Of a DNA stretch of 45,777 nucleotides, positions 1 through 10,363 are shown piece after piece. The notes below the pieces were generated by a model that saw only the letters and a list, made by a program, of their open reading frames with translations, did not search any database and was not told the origin of the DNA. The stretch's first letter is position 1, and each line of letters opens with the position of its first letter. The position numbers were made by a program, and so were the translations under genes. The stretch comes from Bacillota bacterium (GTDB lineage Bacteria > Bacillota_G > Limnochordia > DTU010): NCBI GenBank assembly GCA_012799255.1, contig JAAZLQ010000053.1, positions 1 through 45,777 of the forward strand, read 5' to 3'.

Positions 1-304
1 AATTGAATTGTCGAAGCGCACAAACTTCGTCGTTGATACTTGCTATGCAAGCATCTCAACTTTTGGCTTATTCTCTTCAAACACAGAGTGTGTTTCAAGT
101 TTCTGTTTTGGTTTTTCAAGGTTCTTCTGGCCCTCACAGAAGCCCTCTCAAAAGTGCTGTGTGCCGGGGCCGAGTCTTAATATACCATCTATCTTGCCCT
201 GAATCAAGCATATCAATCCCCCATTTTGGCAAGTTATATGCGTTTAAATCACGCGTTCTATTTTTTTCTCCAGATTGCTATCATTATCATATTTCGTCGA
301 ATCA
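1..304 (-). other. Possible rRNA-operon leader, no protein gene
   Basis: No convincing protein gene is seen in this stretch. Read on the minus strand it starts after the lysS terminator, has a good sigma-A promoter (179-207) and then a series of small hairpins: AAACAC/GTGTTT near 80-96, GATACTTGC/GCAAGCATC at 35-55 and CGAAG/CTTCG at 12-29. A run resembling CCTTGAAAAACC lies between them, similar to leaders of Firmicutes rrn operons. In B. subtilis an rrn operon follows lysS. The start of 16S rRNA itself is not inside the window, so this is inference from promoter, structure and synteny. Confidence 0.4.
179..207 (-). promoter_or_regulatory. Sigma-A-type promoter reading toward the left edge
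   Basis: On the minus strand the -35 TTGATT (202-207) and the -10 TATATT (179-184) are separated by exactly 17 bases. It lies downstream of the lysS terminator and reads out of the window, so it drives something other than lysS. The best guess is an rRNA operon. Confidence 0.55.
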
Positions 305-353
305 AAAAAGCCTGCTCAGATAAACGATCTCAAGGAGACCGTCCGAGCAGGCT
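304..353 (-). terminator. Intrinsic terminator of lysS
   Basis: On the minus strand AGCCTGCTC (345-353) pairs perfectly with GAGCAGGCT (309-317), followed by a run of six T. The long loop holds a second small helix (GGTCTC with GAGATC). It begins 17 bases beyond the lysS stop. Confidence 0.9.
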
Positions 354-369
354 CTATACACAATCTAAA

Positions 370-2356
<1,987 letters not shown>

Positions 2357-2436
2357 ACGCCTCAGTCTCCTTTTAGTTGCATTTCACTCAAGGGTGTAGA
2401 GATTAACTTATACAAATTCTTCTCAACGCTTCATCT

Positions 2437-2465
2437 ATTATAAGTAACAAAAAAAGGGATGTCAA
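2437..2465 (-). promoter_or_regulatory. Sigma-A promoter of greA-lysS
   Basis: On the minus strand there is a consensus -35 TTGACA (2460-2465), a 17-base spacer and a consensus -10 TATAAT (2437-2442). It leaves a leader of about 75 bases before the greA ATG. A 14-base element AAAATGGGGGATTG lies eight bases upstream of the -35 (2474-2487) and recurs before the 179-207 promoter. Confidence 0.9.
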
Positions 2466-2501
2466 GAATCTGACAATCCCCCATTTTTCGGAAAAACACT
2501 A

Positions 2502-3443
2502 TTAAGCAATTACTTCAGAACGTTTTCCAGCTGATTCAGCTAACTGCTCACGCCGGGGTACATATCCGATCTCGTCTATGATTCGATAATAATCGTCGGG
2601 AGTAATCTCCGAAATCGGTTTGTTAAGGAGCGCCACCATTAGGGCTTCCACCGCGTTAGTCCCGAAAGAACGACCGGCAAAGTTCGGAGTAGTTGTGATC
2701 AGTTCCCGGACATTTCTCTGACGCATAAATTCTACGTCTTCAGGTGTAACCGTGTTCGTGATAATTGTCTTTCCAGTCATATCGTCAAGCATGTATTTGC
2801 GAATCTGTAGGTAGTCGCCTGCAATAATGTCCGCCCACTCATAGTACTTTCTATATTTATTGCCTGTTGGAGGTTTTTCTTGTTCCGACCCCACTGGATA
2901 AAGCCAATGATAGGGAGCCTGCACAACAATAGGTGCTAATACAGCAACGATTTTTTCCAATACCTTCAAATTATATATGGGTATGGGAAGACCAAGGATA
3001 AAAATGAAATCACCGTATAAAACTTCACAGTCAAGCTCATGAAGGGCCTGGGCCATCCCGAAACGGTCAACTGCACAGGTAAGTAGCACCTTCTTGCCCC
3101 TAAACATCTCAGGCTCGTGTTGAGCTAAATACTCGATGGTGCGTCTTTCCAGAGTGTTTTTTGCCCCAGAACCGTCAACCATAGGCGTTATCTTTGGAAT
3201 CCGTGCAATAGGTTTGGCCTCGCGCATTGTAAAACGACGTTGACCACCCCAAAAGTACATGCCAATACCACCCATGCCAAAAACGGTAGCTTTGCCGTCT
3301 AGTTCCTTAAAAAGGTCCTTGGCCTTTTGCATATCACCATCTGTACCAATTCTCTCGATAGAAAAATCTTCGCCCAACACATTAATAACGGCCTTATGAT
3401 CTCTAGTTGATGACCCAATGCTAACGCTCACTATTCTGCGCAT
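2502..3443 (-). CDS. Conserved protein of unknown function, paralogue 1
   Basis: A 313-residue soluble protein with no signal peptide or membrane segment. I recall that related clostridial proteins carry the automatic label 'quinate 5-dehydrogenase', but I cannot confirm any activity. Visible features are an FGMGGIGMYFWGG segment near residue 56, GKKVLLTCAVDRFGMAQAL near 115, and TGKTIITNT near 225. By eye it is about two-thirds identical to the next gene upstream, and a 38-base gap separates them, so it is a tandem duplicate. Its start has GAGGGGAG upstream. It is the last gene of the HTH-paralogue-paralogue cassette. Its extra C-terminal tail (about ten residues) is not in the other copy. 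Confidence 0.85.
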   Translation of the reverse strand: MRRIVSVSIGSSTRDHKAVINVLGEDFSIERIGTDGDMQKAKDLFKELDGKATVFGMGGIGMYFWGGQRRFTMREAKPIARIPKITPMVDGSGAKNTLERRTIEYLAQHEPEMFRGKKVLLTCAVDRFGMAQALHELDCEVLYGDFIFILGLPIPIYNLKVLEKIVAVLAPIVVQAPYHWLYPVGSEQEKPPTGNKYRKYYEWADIIAGDYLQIRKYMLDDMTGKTIITNTVTPEDVEFMRQRNVRELITTTPNFAGRSFGTNAVEALMVALLNKPISEITPDDYYRIIDEIGYVPRREQLAESAGKRSEVIA

Positions 3444-3481
3444 GGTTGACTCCCCTCTTGGCTTAGATTGGTATCCAACAT

Positions 3482-4402
3482 TTACTTACCTACTTGTGTC
3501 AGTATCTCGCGACGTGAGGTGATTTCGATAGTGTCCAACATACGGTTATAGTCTTCTGCTGTTATCTCGTCGACGGGCTTGTTTAGTAGGGCAACTAGCA
3601 AACCTTCCATCACATTCGTTCCAAAAGAACGACCTCCAAGGTTTGGCGTGGTAGTGATCAGCTCTTTAACATGTCGCTCCCGCAAGAACTCTACATCCTT
3701 TACGGTAATCGTGTTCGTAATGATGGTCTTTCCTGTTAAGTCATCGGGCATATACTTGCGGATCATGTGGTAGTCACCGGCAATAATGTCAGCCCACTCA
3801 TAAAACTTCTGATATTTGCATTTGTTCGGTGACTCTTCCTGCTTCGACCCCGTTGGGTACAACCAGCGGAAAGGAAGCTGTACAGCCAGTGGGGCTAGAA
3901 CTGCGACTACCCGCTCCAAGACTTTCAAACGATAAATAGGTATAGGGATACCTAACGCGAACATTAGATCACCATATAGCACTTCGCTTCCCGTATCCTG
4001 GAGGGCCTGGGCCATACCAAAACGATCCACGGCACAAGTGAGTAAGACTTTCTTCCCCCTGAACATGTTCGGGTCAGAGCTGGCTAAAGAATGAATAGCC
4101 CGACGCTCTAGAGTGTTTTTAAGACCTGAACCATCCACTATAGGTGTGATTTTCGGAGCTCTAGCAATTTGCTTAGCTTCACGCAAAATATAGCGTTTCT
4201 TTCCACCCCACAGGTAGAGATCTATGCCTCCCATTCCAAAGGCAGCGACCTTTCCATCTAGCTCCTTAATGAGGGCAATCGCCTTTTGCATATCTCCGTC
4301 CGTCCCAATTCGTTCGATAGAAAAGTCTTCTCCGCAAACATTCACCACAACTTTGCTATCTCTTTGAGACGAGCCAATGCTGACACTCACTATTCGTCTC
4401 AT
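3482..4402 (-). CDS. Conserved protein of unknown function, paralogue 2
   Basis: A 306-residue paralogue of the gene at 2502-3443, aligning from the first residue (MRRIVSVSIGSS) nearly to the end with no large gap. The strings GEDFSIERIGTDGDMQKA, VLLTCAVDRFGMAQAL, YEWADIIAGDY and TGKTIITNT are identical in both, so selection probably still acts on both copies. It starts two bases after the stop of the HTH gene, with AAGGGGA as ribosome site, so it is translated from the same message. Function is unknown. A nucleotide-binding or dehydrogenase-like fold is possible from the glycine-rich segments but is only a guess. Confidence 0.85.
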   Translation of the reverse strand: MRRIVSVSIGSSQRDSKVVVNVCGEDFSIERIGTDGDMQKAIALIKELDGKVAAFGMGGIDLYLWGGKKRYILREAKQIARAPKITPIVDGSGLKNTLERRAIHSLASSDPNMFRGKKVLLTCAVDRFGMAQALQDTGSEVLYGDLMFALGIPIPIYRLKVLERVVAVLAPLAVQLPFRWLYPTGSKQEESPNKCKYQKFYEWADIIAGDYHMIRKYMPDDLTGKTIITNTITVKDVEFLRERHVKELITTTPNLGGRSFGTNVMEGLLVALLNKPVDEITAEDYNRMLDTIEITSRREILTQVGK

Positions 4403-4404
4403 CT

Positions 4405-4935
4405 TTATTCCCCTTTTATGGATGTAATTAAGTCTCTCAGTTCCTCGGGCTTAAGGTAGAAATCCTCCTCGATGGGCGAAGGACCAAGTACGACACCTAC
4501 AACCTTATCCCCCAGAATAGCCTCGGCTAACTTAATCCGCATGTCTGAACCGATCATAATCACATGATCATATTCGCTCATCTCTAACATCAGATCCATT
4601 AGCCAGTTGAGAAGACTTTTTCCATCGAAGGATTCAATAAGGTCCCAACGCTCAACATCATTCATGAACATTGTGTACTCTACACCTAACTCTTGACAGA
4701 GTTCAGAAAGTTCGTCTTTATTCCCTAAAGGAAATCCAATAATGGCTAAACTGCCGCCTTTACGGACTTCTGCCAAGGTCTCCAAACGCGAGATGAAGGT
4801 ACGATCACAACCGACGCGCTGTGCAACCTCCTGCTGGGACAAGCCGGAAATTCTCATGCTGAAAATGCGATCAACAATTCGATCCAACTTGACCCTGTTG
4901 AGCAACTTATCACCAATCCGGAAAAAGTCCCCCAT
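4405..4935 (-). CDS. HTH protein heading the two-paralogue cassette
   Basis: A 176-residue protein. Residues 20-55 hold a helix-turn-helix of Xre/resolvase style (LSQQEVAQRVGCDRTFISRLE). The rest is an alpha/beta domain of unknown type (SLAIIGFPLGNKDEL, YDHVIMIGSDMRI, KVVGVVLGPSPIEEDFY). I chose ATG 4935 because GGGGGTG precedes it at good spacing. The upstream ATG at 4962 lies only about a dozen bases after the -10 box. It probably regulates its own operon (HTH, paralogue 2, paralogue 1), with the C-terminal domain as a possible ligand sensor. The ligand is unknown. Confidence 0.8.
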   Translation of the reverse strand: MGDFFRIGDKLLNRVKLDRIVDRIFSMRISGLSQQEVAQRVGCDRTFISRLETLAEVRKGGSLAIIGFPLGNKDELSELCQELGVEYTMFMNDVERWDLIESFDGKSLLNWLMDLMLEMSEYDHVIMIGSDMRIKLAEAILGDKVVGVVLGPSPIEEDFYLKPEELRDLITSIKGE

Positions 4936-4973
4936 AGAGTCAGCACCCCCATGTGCACACATTGTTCACATCC

Positions 4974-5002
4974 ATTATAGCACGGGTAAACACGACCTAC
5001 AA
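4974..5002 (-). promoter_or_regulatory. Sigma-A promoter of the HTH/paralogue cassette
   Basis: On the minus strand the -35 TTGTAG (4997-5002) and -10 TATAAT (4974-4979) are 17 bases apart. The -35 overlaps the dusB stop codon. The predicted transcript starts about 30 bases before ATG 4935. The short leader contains TGTGCACA, a possible operator half. Confidence 0.75.
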
Positions 5003-5926
5003 CAATTCTTTCAAGAGTAGTTCCATATCAGTCAATGTCGTTGTAGTATTAATTAACTTCCGGACCTCGGCACTGAAAGGGACACCCTTCAAATACCAGG
5101 CCAGATGGGGTCGCATTTCCCGAACAGCTTTTTCTTCACCGTCATAGTCCACTTTCATCTTTAGGTGACGCAGGGCTAGAGAGATCCGCTCTTCCACTGT
5201 GGGATCAGGTAAAACTACCCCTTCATTCAACCATACTTTTATCTGATTAAAGATCCAAGGGTTACCCCTTGCGCCGCGCCCGATTGCCACATGATCGCAA
5301 CCGGTCTGGTTAAGAAGATCAGTCGCGTCCTGGAAAGAAAAAACATCACCATTCCCTACAATGGGAATAGTGGTGGCTTCTTTGATTTTCCGAATCCAAT
5401 CCCAATTAGCCTCTCCCGAATAAAACTGTTCCCGAGTTCTCCCATGCACCGTGATCCAATGGACTCCCGCATCTTCTAACATTCGAGCCACATCCACACA
5501 GTTGATGCTAGTCTGATCCCAACCGAGCCGAATTTTGGCGGTAACTGGGATGGGAACCGCCTCCACCACAGCAGAGGCAATTTTCGCAAGTAATTTGGGG
5601 CTCTTCATTAACGCTGACCCATCTCCGTTTTTCACGATCTTTGGGGTGGGACAGCCAAAGTTCAGATCGATCATTTCTGGGGCCACACTATGGTAGACGA
5701 TTTTGGCGGCTTCAGCCATTACCGCCCCATCATGTCCAAAAATTTGAATGGCCACAGGACGCTCTTGCTCGGCGATGGTGAGCATCCTTAATGTTCTTTG
5801 GTTTTCATAGATCAAAGCTTGAGCAGAAACCATCTCACTCACCGCCAGATCTGCACCATACTCCCTGGCTAATATTCGAAAGGGCAGATCCGTTATCCCT
5901 GCCATGGGTGCTAAGAAAACTCCCAC
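4997..5926 (-). CDS. dusB: tRNA-dihydrouridine synthase
   Basis: A flavin-dependent enzyme reducing uridine to dihydrouridine in the tRNA D-loop. The 309-residue protein has the TIM-barrel start VFLAPMAGITDLPFR, the catalytic-cysteine region NFGCPTPKIVKNGDGSALM (Cys-92), HGRTREQFYSG, and the FMN-phosphate site AIGRGARGNPWIF. The start is GTG 5926 behind AAAGGAGGA. That ribosome site follows the rpmE terminator almost directly, with no room for a separate promoter, so expression may depend on read-through. In B. subtilis dusB also lies close to lysS. Confidence 0.96.
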   Translation of the reverse strand: MGVFLAPMAGITDLPFRILAREYGADLAVSEMVSAQALIYENQRTLRMLTIAEQERPVAIQIFGHDGAVMAEAAKIVYHSVAPEMIDLNFGCPTPKIVKNGDGSALMKSPKLLAKIASAVVEAVPIPVTAKIRLGWDQTSINCVDVARMLEDAGVHWITVHGRTREQFYSGEANWDWIRKIKEATTIPIVGNGDVFSFQDATDLLNQTGCDHVAIGRGARGNPWIFNQIKVWLNEGVVLPDPTVEERISLALRHLKMKVDYDGEEKAVREMRPHLAWYLKGVPFSAEVRKLINTTTTLTDMELLLKELL

Positions 5927-5943
5927 AAAAATCCTCCTTTAAC

Positions 5944-5971
5944 AAAAAAAGCAGGGATTCCCCTGCTTTTT
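5944..5971 (-). terminator. Intrinsic terminator between rpmE and dusB
   Basis: On the minus strand AAAAAGCAGGG (5961-5971) pairs with CCCTGCTTTTT (5946-5956) around a four-base loop, ending in seven T. The next bases are TT and then the AAAGGAGG of dusB. Confidence 0.92.
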
Positions 5972-5982
5972 GTAGCTAAATC

Positions 5983-6195
5983 TTAGTTTTTATCTTTCAT
6001 GTTATACTTGGTGAGGAAACGTTCTACCCTGCCACCAGAGGTACTTACACTCTGCCGTTGACCAGTATAGAAGGGGTGACATTTGGAACACACTTCCACT
6101 CTAATTTCTTGCTTGGTGGACCCAGTCTCAAAAGTCTCGCCACAAGAGCAGGTCACGACGCTCTTACCATAATTTGGATGTATATCAGTTTTCAT
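5983..6195 (-). CDS. rpmE: 50S ribosomal protein L31, zinc-binding form
   Basis: A large-subunit ribosomal protein of 70 residues from ATG 6195. The start begins [10 protein letters not shown], as in other L31 proteins, and GAGGTGA lies nine bases upstream. A more upstream ATG at 6207 is only two bases from that site. Four cysteines (CSC and CSKC) form the zinc site of the Zn-containing C+ L31 type, and HPFYTGQ is the family signature. It has its own promoter and is followed by a terminator. Confidence 0.97.
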   Translation of the reverse strand: MKTDIHPNYGKSVVTCSCGETFETGSTKQEIRVEVCSKCHPFYTGQRQSVSTSGGRVERFLTKYNMKDKN

Positions 6196-6238
6196 GTTCT
6201 CATTCACCTCGCTAACTTAACTGGCTAAACCAAAAATT

Positions 6239-6267
6239 ATTATAGCATAGTCTAATCCGTCTGGCAA
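6239..6267 (-). promoter_or_regulatory. Sigma-A promoter of rpmE
   Basis: On the minus strand there is a -35 TTGCCA (6262-6267), a 17-base spacer and a -10 TATAAT (6239-6244), between the end of the M23 gene and rpmE. Confidence 0.85.
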
Positions 6268-6272
6268 CAACC

Positions 6273-7415
6273 TTATTTCAAGTAACTTTGTGGATTTACA
6301 GGATTATTGCGCTGGCGGATCTCAAAGTGCACGTGTGGGCCAGTTGATACGCCCGTATTACCGCTAAAGGCTATCACTTGTCCGCGCTCCACTTTTTGAC
6401 CAACTTTCACATTCAAGCGTGAATTATGGGCATAGCGGGTCTCGATACCATTACCATGGTCTATGATTACCAAAATACCATAGCCACCGTTCCATCCAGC
6501 AAAACTAACTCGTCCGTCTGCTGCTGCTTTCACTTGAGTACCAGTTGGAACTGCAATATCTAAACCATTGTGCATTCTTCCCCAGCGTGGACCAAATGTT
6601 GAAGAGATACGTCCCCTAACTGGCCAATCAAAAGCCCTCTGCAGCTGACCATTTACCACAAGAACATCACGTGGTTTGAGTTTTGTAGCTCCAGGAATAA
6701 CTAATTTCGTGTTAGGCTGTAAGCGATTGGGGTCACTAATATTGTTTGCCTTAGTAATCTCCTCTAAGGGCACTTCATAACGCTCTGAAATCTCCCAGAG
6801 ACTCTCACCAGAAGCGACTTGATGCAATACCCCTTTAACGGATAAGATGTTCAACTCTTGACCAATGGAGAGCATATTGGGGTTCCGCAAATCATTGGCC
6901 GACAAGATCGAATCTACCGTTGTTCCATAGGCAGCGGCGATATCCCACAAAGTCTCTCCTGCGTGAACTTTATGAACAAATATCGTTGGTCGTTCTTCTT
7001 TCTTTTCCTCAACCTTCGGTGGAGCCACAGCTGGAGGTGTAGCTACCTGTAGTTGAGATTCGGCCCTAGACGGAGTCGGCGCAGCAGGTACTTCCGCAAC
7101 TTCTACAACCGCTTCTTCAACCACTTCAAGAACTACTTCCACAGGACCATCTGCCAGCGATCTAGAAACCACTCCAGTAACTCCGTCGAGGGATGCCTGA
7201 GTTTCATTTTGCGTTAGAGGTTGTCCTAGATCATCTTGGTGAGCCAAATAATCCATTAAATAGTCGTCCACATTAATGTAAATCAGACTATCTAGATCCC
7301 AGTCGCTTCCACCAATATGCATCCTGGTATCCACCTGTCCTAAAATGCCGAAACTAAATATAACGGCAAAAAGCAGTAGAATAAACCCTTTGCTGCGGAC
7401 AAACCGCCTCCACAT
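6273..7415 (-). CDS. Membrane-anchored LysM/M23 peptidoglycan endopeptidase
   Basis: A 380-residue envelope protein. An N-terminal membrane segment (about residues 8-25, FILLLFAVIFSFGILG) anchors it. A spacer rich in Val, Glu, Pro and Ala follows, then two LysM domains (VHAGETLWDIA and VASGESLWEIS), then a LytM/M23 domain with the zinc motifs HNGLD and HVHFE. It probably cuts peptide cross-links in cell-wall peptidoglycan, or activates another hydrolase if inactive, but the zinc ligands appear intact. I chose ATG 7415 because GAGGGAGGA precedes it; a TTG 24 bases upstream has no ribosome site. It follows rho by 54 bases with no terminator seen. Confidence 0.93.
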   Translation of the reverse strand: MWRRFVRSKGFILLLFAVIFSFGILGQVDTRMHIGGSDWDLDSLIYINVDDYLMDYLAHQDDLGQPLTQNETQASLDGVTGVVSRSLADGPVEVVLEVVEEAVVEVAEVPAAPTPSRAESQLQVATPPAVAPPKVEEKKEERPTIFVHKVHAGETLWDIAAAYGTTVDSILSANDLRNPNMLSIGQELNILSVKGVLHQVASGESLWEISERYEVPLEEITKANNISDPNRLQPNTKLVIPGATKLKPRDVLVVNGQLQRAFDWPVRGRISSTFGPRWGRMHNGLDIAVPTGTQVKAAADGRVSFAGWNGGYGILVIIDHGNGIETRYAHNSRLNVKVGQKVERGQVIAFSGNTGVSTGPHVHFEIRQRNNPVNPQSYLK

Positions 7416-7469
7416 GTCAAATCCTCCCTCGACTGGCAATAAACTATTTGAGACACTTCGACGTGCACA

Positions 7470-8753
7470 TTAAATATCCTTTTGCTTATTCCGTACATTT
7501 TCAGCAAATGGTGAAGAAGTAATCAGCTCTAACAGCTCTTGGTTTGTCTTAGTGTTCGTAACCCGATCTAAGAGTAAATCCAAGGTCTCAGCGGGGCCAA
7601 GTGAGCTCATAGCCTTCCGCAATACCCAAGTTCCATCCAACTCTTCAGGTGTTAAGAGTAACTCTTCACGACGTGTACCCGAACGATAGATGTCAATCGC
7701 AGGGAAAATACGTCGCTCAGCCAATTTTCGATCAAGATGCAGCTCCATGTTACCTGTACCTTTAAACTCTTCGTAAATCACATCGTCCATACGACTGCCG
7801 GTCTCAACTAAAGCGGTGGCTAAAATTGTCAAACTACCTTGCTCTTCAAGCTTGCGTGCGGCACCGAAAAATCTCTTTGGACGATGTAAAGCAGCGGGGT
7901 CTACCCCACCAGATAGTGTTCGCCCACTCGGTGGAACAATTAGGTTGTGGGCGCGAGCCAGGCGCGTAATGCTGTCTAACAGAATCACCACGTCTTTCCC
8001 TGACTCCACTAGACTCTTCGCCCTAGCCAACACGATGTCCGCCACCCTCACATGATTTTCCGGTGGTAGATCGAAAGTGGAGCTAATAACCTCCCCATTT
8101 ACAGAGCGCTCCATATCTGTTACTTCCTCTGGACGCTCATCAATCAGGAGCACAATGATCTCAACATCTGGGTGGTTTTCGGCAATTGAGTTAGCCAACA
8201 TCTTTAAGATTGTGGTCTTTCCGGCCTTTGGAGGCGAAACGATTAAGCCCCTTTGACCAAGTCCTAATGGGGATAATATGTCCATTAAACGCATGGAATA
8301 ATTCGTCGGTGTTGTTTCTAGGTGGAGACGCTGATTGGGATAGATCGGTGTTAGATCATCAAAAAATGGTCTCTTTTGGGCCAGTTCAGGATCGGAGAGA
8401 TTGATGGCAAGTACTCTAAGGAGGGCAAAATACCGTTCGCCGTCTTTAGGTGGACGTACTTGTCCTAAGATTTCATCACCAGTACGCATGGAAAATCGCC
8501 TAATTTGCGAGGGAGAAACATAAACATCATCTGAACTGGGCGTATAGTTATCAACTCTGAGGAATCCATAACCCTCATTGGTAATTTCTAGAATGCCACT
8601 AATAAACAATAGGTTTTCCTTTGTTGTTTCATGTTTTAGGATTTCTATAATCAGATCCTTCTTGCGAAGTCGCTGAAAACCTGACAAACCTAAATCTTTG
8701 GCCAGATCCTGCAACTCAACAAAGGTCTTCGATTCAAGTTCTGCAATATTCAA
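7470..8753 (-). CDS. rho: Transcription termination factor Rho
   Basis: A hexameric RNA helicase that ends transcription. It has an N-terminal Rho-N helical domain ([20 protein letters not shown]), a cold-shock RNA-binding domain, and an ATPase core with the Walker A PPKAGKTT (about residues 175-182 from the chosen start), Walker [11 protein letters not shown] and the Q-loop region [10 protein letters not shown]. The start is taken as TTG 8753, behind AAAGGTGGTGA, giving 427 residues. A longer frame opening at 8801 would run through the fba terminator hairpin and is rejected. The terminator's T-run ends about a dozen bases before this start, so rho may be made by regulated read-through. Confidence 0.96.
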   Translation of the reverse strand: MNIAELESKTFVELQDLAKDLGLSGFQRLRKKDLIIEILKHETTKENLLFISGILEITNEGYGFLRVDNYTPSSDDVYVSPSQIRRFSMRTGDEILGQVRPPKDGERYFALLRVLAINLSDPELAQKRPFFDDLTPIYPNQRLHLETTPTNYSMRLMDILSPLGLGQRGLIVSPPKAGKTTILKMLANSIAENHPDVEIIVLLIDERPEEVTDMERSVNGEVISSTFDLPPENHVRVADIVLARAKSLVESGKDVVILLDSITRLARAHNLIVPPSGRTLSGGVDPAALHRPKRFFGAARKLEEQGSLTILATALVETGSRMDDVIYEEFKGTGNMELHLDRKLAERRIFPAIDIYRSGTRREELLLTPEELDGTWVLRKAMSSLGPAETLDLLLDRVTNTKTNQELLELITSSPFAENVRNKQKDI

Positions 8754-8766
8754 GCAGTCACCACCT

Positions 8767-8798
8767 TTGAAAAAAGGGGAAGGACAAACCTTCCCCTT
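8767..8798 (-). terminator. Intrinsic terminator between fba and rho
   Basis: On the minus strand a perfect ten-base-pair stem AAGGGGAAGG/CCTTCCCCTT with loop TTTGT (8774-8798) is followed by TTTT. It starts eight bases after the fba stop and runs straight into the rho ribosome site, with no space for a promoter. Confidence 0.94.
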
Positions 8799-8805
8799 CA
8801 ATTAA

Positions 8806-9657
8806 TTAAGCCTGACCAGCACAACCAAAGAGCCTCATTTTGGCCCTTACTACTTCTTTCATGGCCTCACGGGCTGGTCCTAAGAGTTTCCGGGGATCAA
8901 TTTCTTTTGGATTTGAAGTTACAACCTCTTGCACAGCCTTGGAGAAGGCAACTCTCAATTCGGTATCGATGTTGATTTTGCAGATTCCATGGGGAACCGC
9001 TTTGCGAATTGCTTCATCGCTTACGCCAGAAGCGCCATGCAATACTAGTGGCACGGGAGTAGCAGCTGCGATTTGAGCCAAACGCTCAAAGTCCAGTTTA
9101 GGTTCTCCCTTATAGACACCATGTGCAGTACCAATAGCAATCGCTAGAGCGTCCACGTGCGTGCGTTCAACAAACTCAGCAGCTTCTTGTGGATCAGTGA
9201 AGGTTGCATGCGCAGCATCCACTACGATATCGTCTTCAACTCCCCCGATTTTTCCTAACTCTGCTTCAACTGAAACACCATTAGGATGTGCCACTTCTAC
9301 TGCTTTTTGAGTTAATGCAATATTTTCCTCAAAAGGATGCTGTGAGCCATCGATCATAACCGCAGAAAAACCATGACGAATGCACTGTACCACTTGGGTA
9401 AAACTGGTACCATGATCAAGGTTCAACGCTACAGGAACTTTGGCTTTTTCTGCTGCGATCTTGGCCAGACCGGCAATATACTCAATACCAGCATACTTAA
9501 TGCCACCCTGACTGGCCTGAAGAAACACTGGAGAATTTTCCTCTTCGGCTGCCTCAATAATAGCCTGGATAATCTCCATATTGTTCACGTTAAAGGCACC
9601 TACAGCATAGCCACCCTTTTTTGCTGCTTGAAACAACTCTTTTCCAGATACTAACAC
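8806..9657 (-). CDS. fba: Class II fructose-1,6-bisphosphate aldolase
   Basis: A zinc enzyme of glycolysis and gluconeogenesis that interconverts fructose 1,6-bisphosphate with dihydroxyacetone phosphate and glyceraldehyde 3-phosphate. The 283 residues match the short class II (FbaA-like) group. Asp-81/His-82 (NLDHG), His-179 (GTAHGVYKG) and His-207 (LHGASG) fit the catalytic Asp and metal ligands. VEAELGKIGGVEDD is the family signature. The start is GTG 9657 behind AAAGGAGG. It ends in a strong terminator. Related KbaY/GatY aldolases are similar, but the glycolytic role is more likely without sugar-catabolism neighbours. Confidence 0.95.
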   Translation of the reverse strand: MLVSGKELFQAAKKGGYAVGAFNVNNMEIIQAIIEAAEEENSPVFLQASQGGIKYAGIEYIAGLAKIAAEKAKVPVALNLDHGTSFTQVVQCIRHGFSAVMIDGSQHPFEENIALTQKAVEVAHPNGVSVEAELGKIGGVEDDIVVDAAHATFTDPQEAAEFVERTHVDALAIAIGTAHGVYKGEPKLDFERLAQIAAATPVPLVLHGASGVSDEAIRKAVPHGICKINIDTELRVAFSKAVQEVVTSNPKEIDPRKLLGPAREAMKEVVRAKMRLFGCAGQA

Positions 9658-9685
9658 GTAAATAGCCTCCTTTGTAATCCCGATT

Positions 9686-10306
9686 TTAAGGTAACGGTTT
9701 CAGCCACTCACCCAACATTCGTGATGTGGATGGTTCCATGATTATCTCCGTTACTTTCGCTAACCTATCCCGATGTTTTCCACAACTTGCGTTAACCTGA
9801 ACCACACTACCACAATACGCACAAACCAATTCGACGCGATCAACATAGACATCGATCCCGATGGAAGAAAACTCACATTCACACCTTATTTTCTGTTGTT
9901 CCGCCAACTCCTGCAGCATTTCAATTATTTCAGCCATGACCTCAGGATTAACAGAACCACTCAACTCGGAAAGATAACTAGGGTTTTCCAAAACAACACT
10001 ATGTACTTTTTGAGGATCGCCCAAGTATCCGAGGTGCTGCCCACTGTGTGCAGAATATAGGTTGTGGAGAGGTGTGAAGAAAAAGACGGTAGTGGGTAAT
10101 CGTATCCTGGCTCTGTCACCGGATATGCTCAACACATTTAGTTCAAAATCCTTGGTGCATCGGCGCAAGTGACCCTGGGAGAAACCACAACTGCAGACTA
10201 GCTGTAATGGTTTTTGGGAGATGGCAAAGAGGGAAAACTTGTGTTCTTCAATGTTCTGGCAAGCAGGACAAACTAACGCTAGCGCCCTCTCGCTATTAAA
10301 AACCAC
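9686..10306 (-). CDS. Unknown protein with paired cysteines (zinc-ribbon-like)
   Basis: A 206-residue soluble protein whose function I do not recognise. Cysteine pairs occur as CPAC (13-16), CSC (38-40), CEC near 145 and CAYC near 165, with further single Cys, suggesting two zinc-ribbon modules around a central beta-rich part and a helix (PEVMAEIIEMLQELAEQQ). The start is GTG 10306 behind AGGAGGAG. It sits 28 bases before fba on the same strand, so the two may be co-transcribed. An RNA- or protein-binding role is possible but unproven. Confidence 0.75.
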   Translation of the reverse strand: MVFNSERALALVCPACQNIEEHKFSLFAISQKPLQLVCSCGFSQGHLRRCTKDFELNVLSISGDRARIRLPTTVFFFTPLHNLYSAHSGQHLGYLGDPQKVHSVVLENPSYLSELSGSVNPEVMAEIIEMLQELAEQQKIRCECEFSSIGIDVYVDRVELVCAYCGSVVQVNASCGKHRDRLAKVTEIIMEPSTSRMLGEWLKPLP

Positions 10307-10363
10307 AGAAAACTCCTCCTATCGCGAATATAGTTCGCCGCCAAGAAGGATTTTCCTCTGAAA

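Noticed and set aside
3..323. Plus-strand frames at the left edge
   Set aside because: They overlap the lysS terminator and promoter region and show no ribosome site or family.
8754..8801. Longer N-terminus of Rho
   Set aside because: The added codons are the fba terminator stem and T-run; a ribosome site lies just before TTG 8753.
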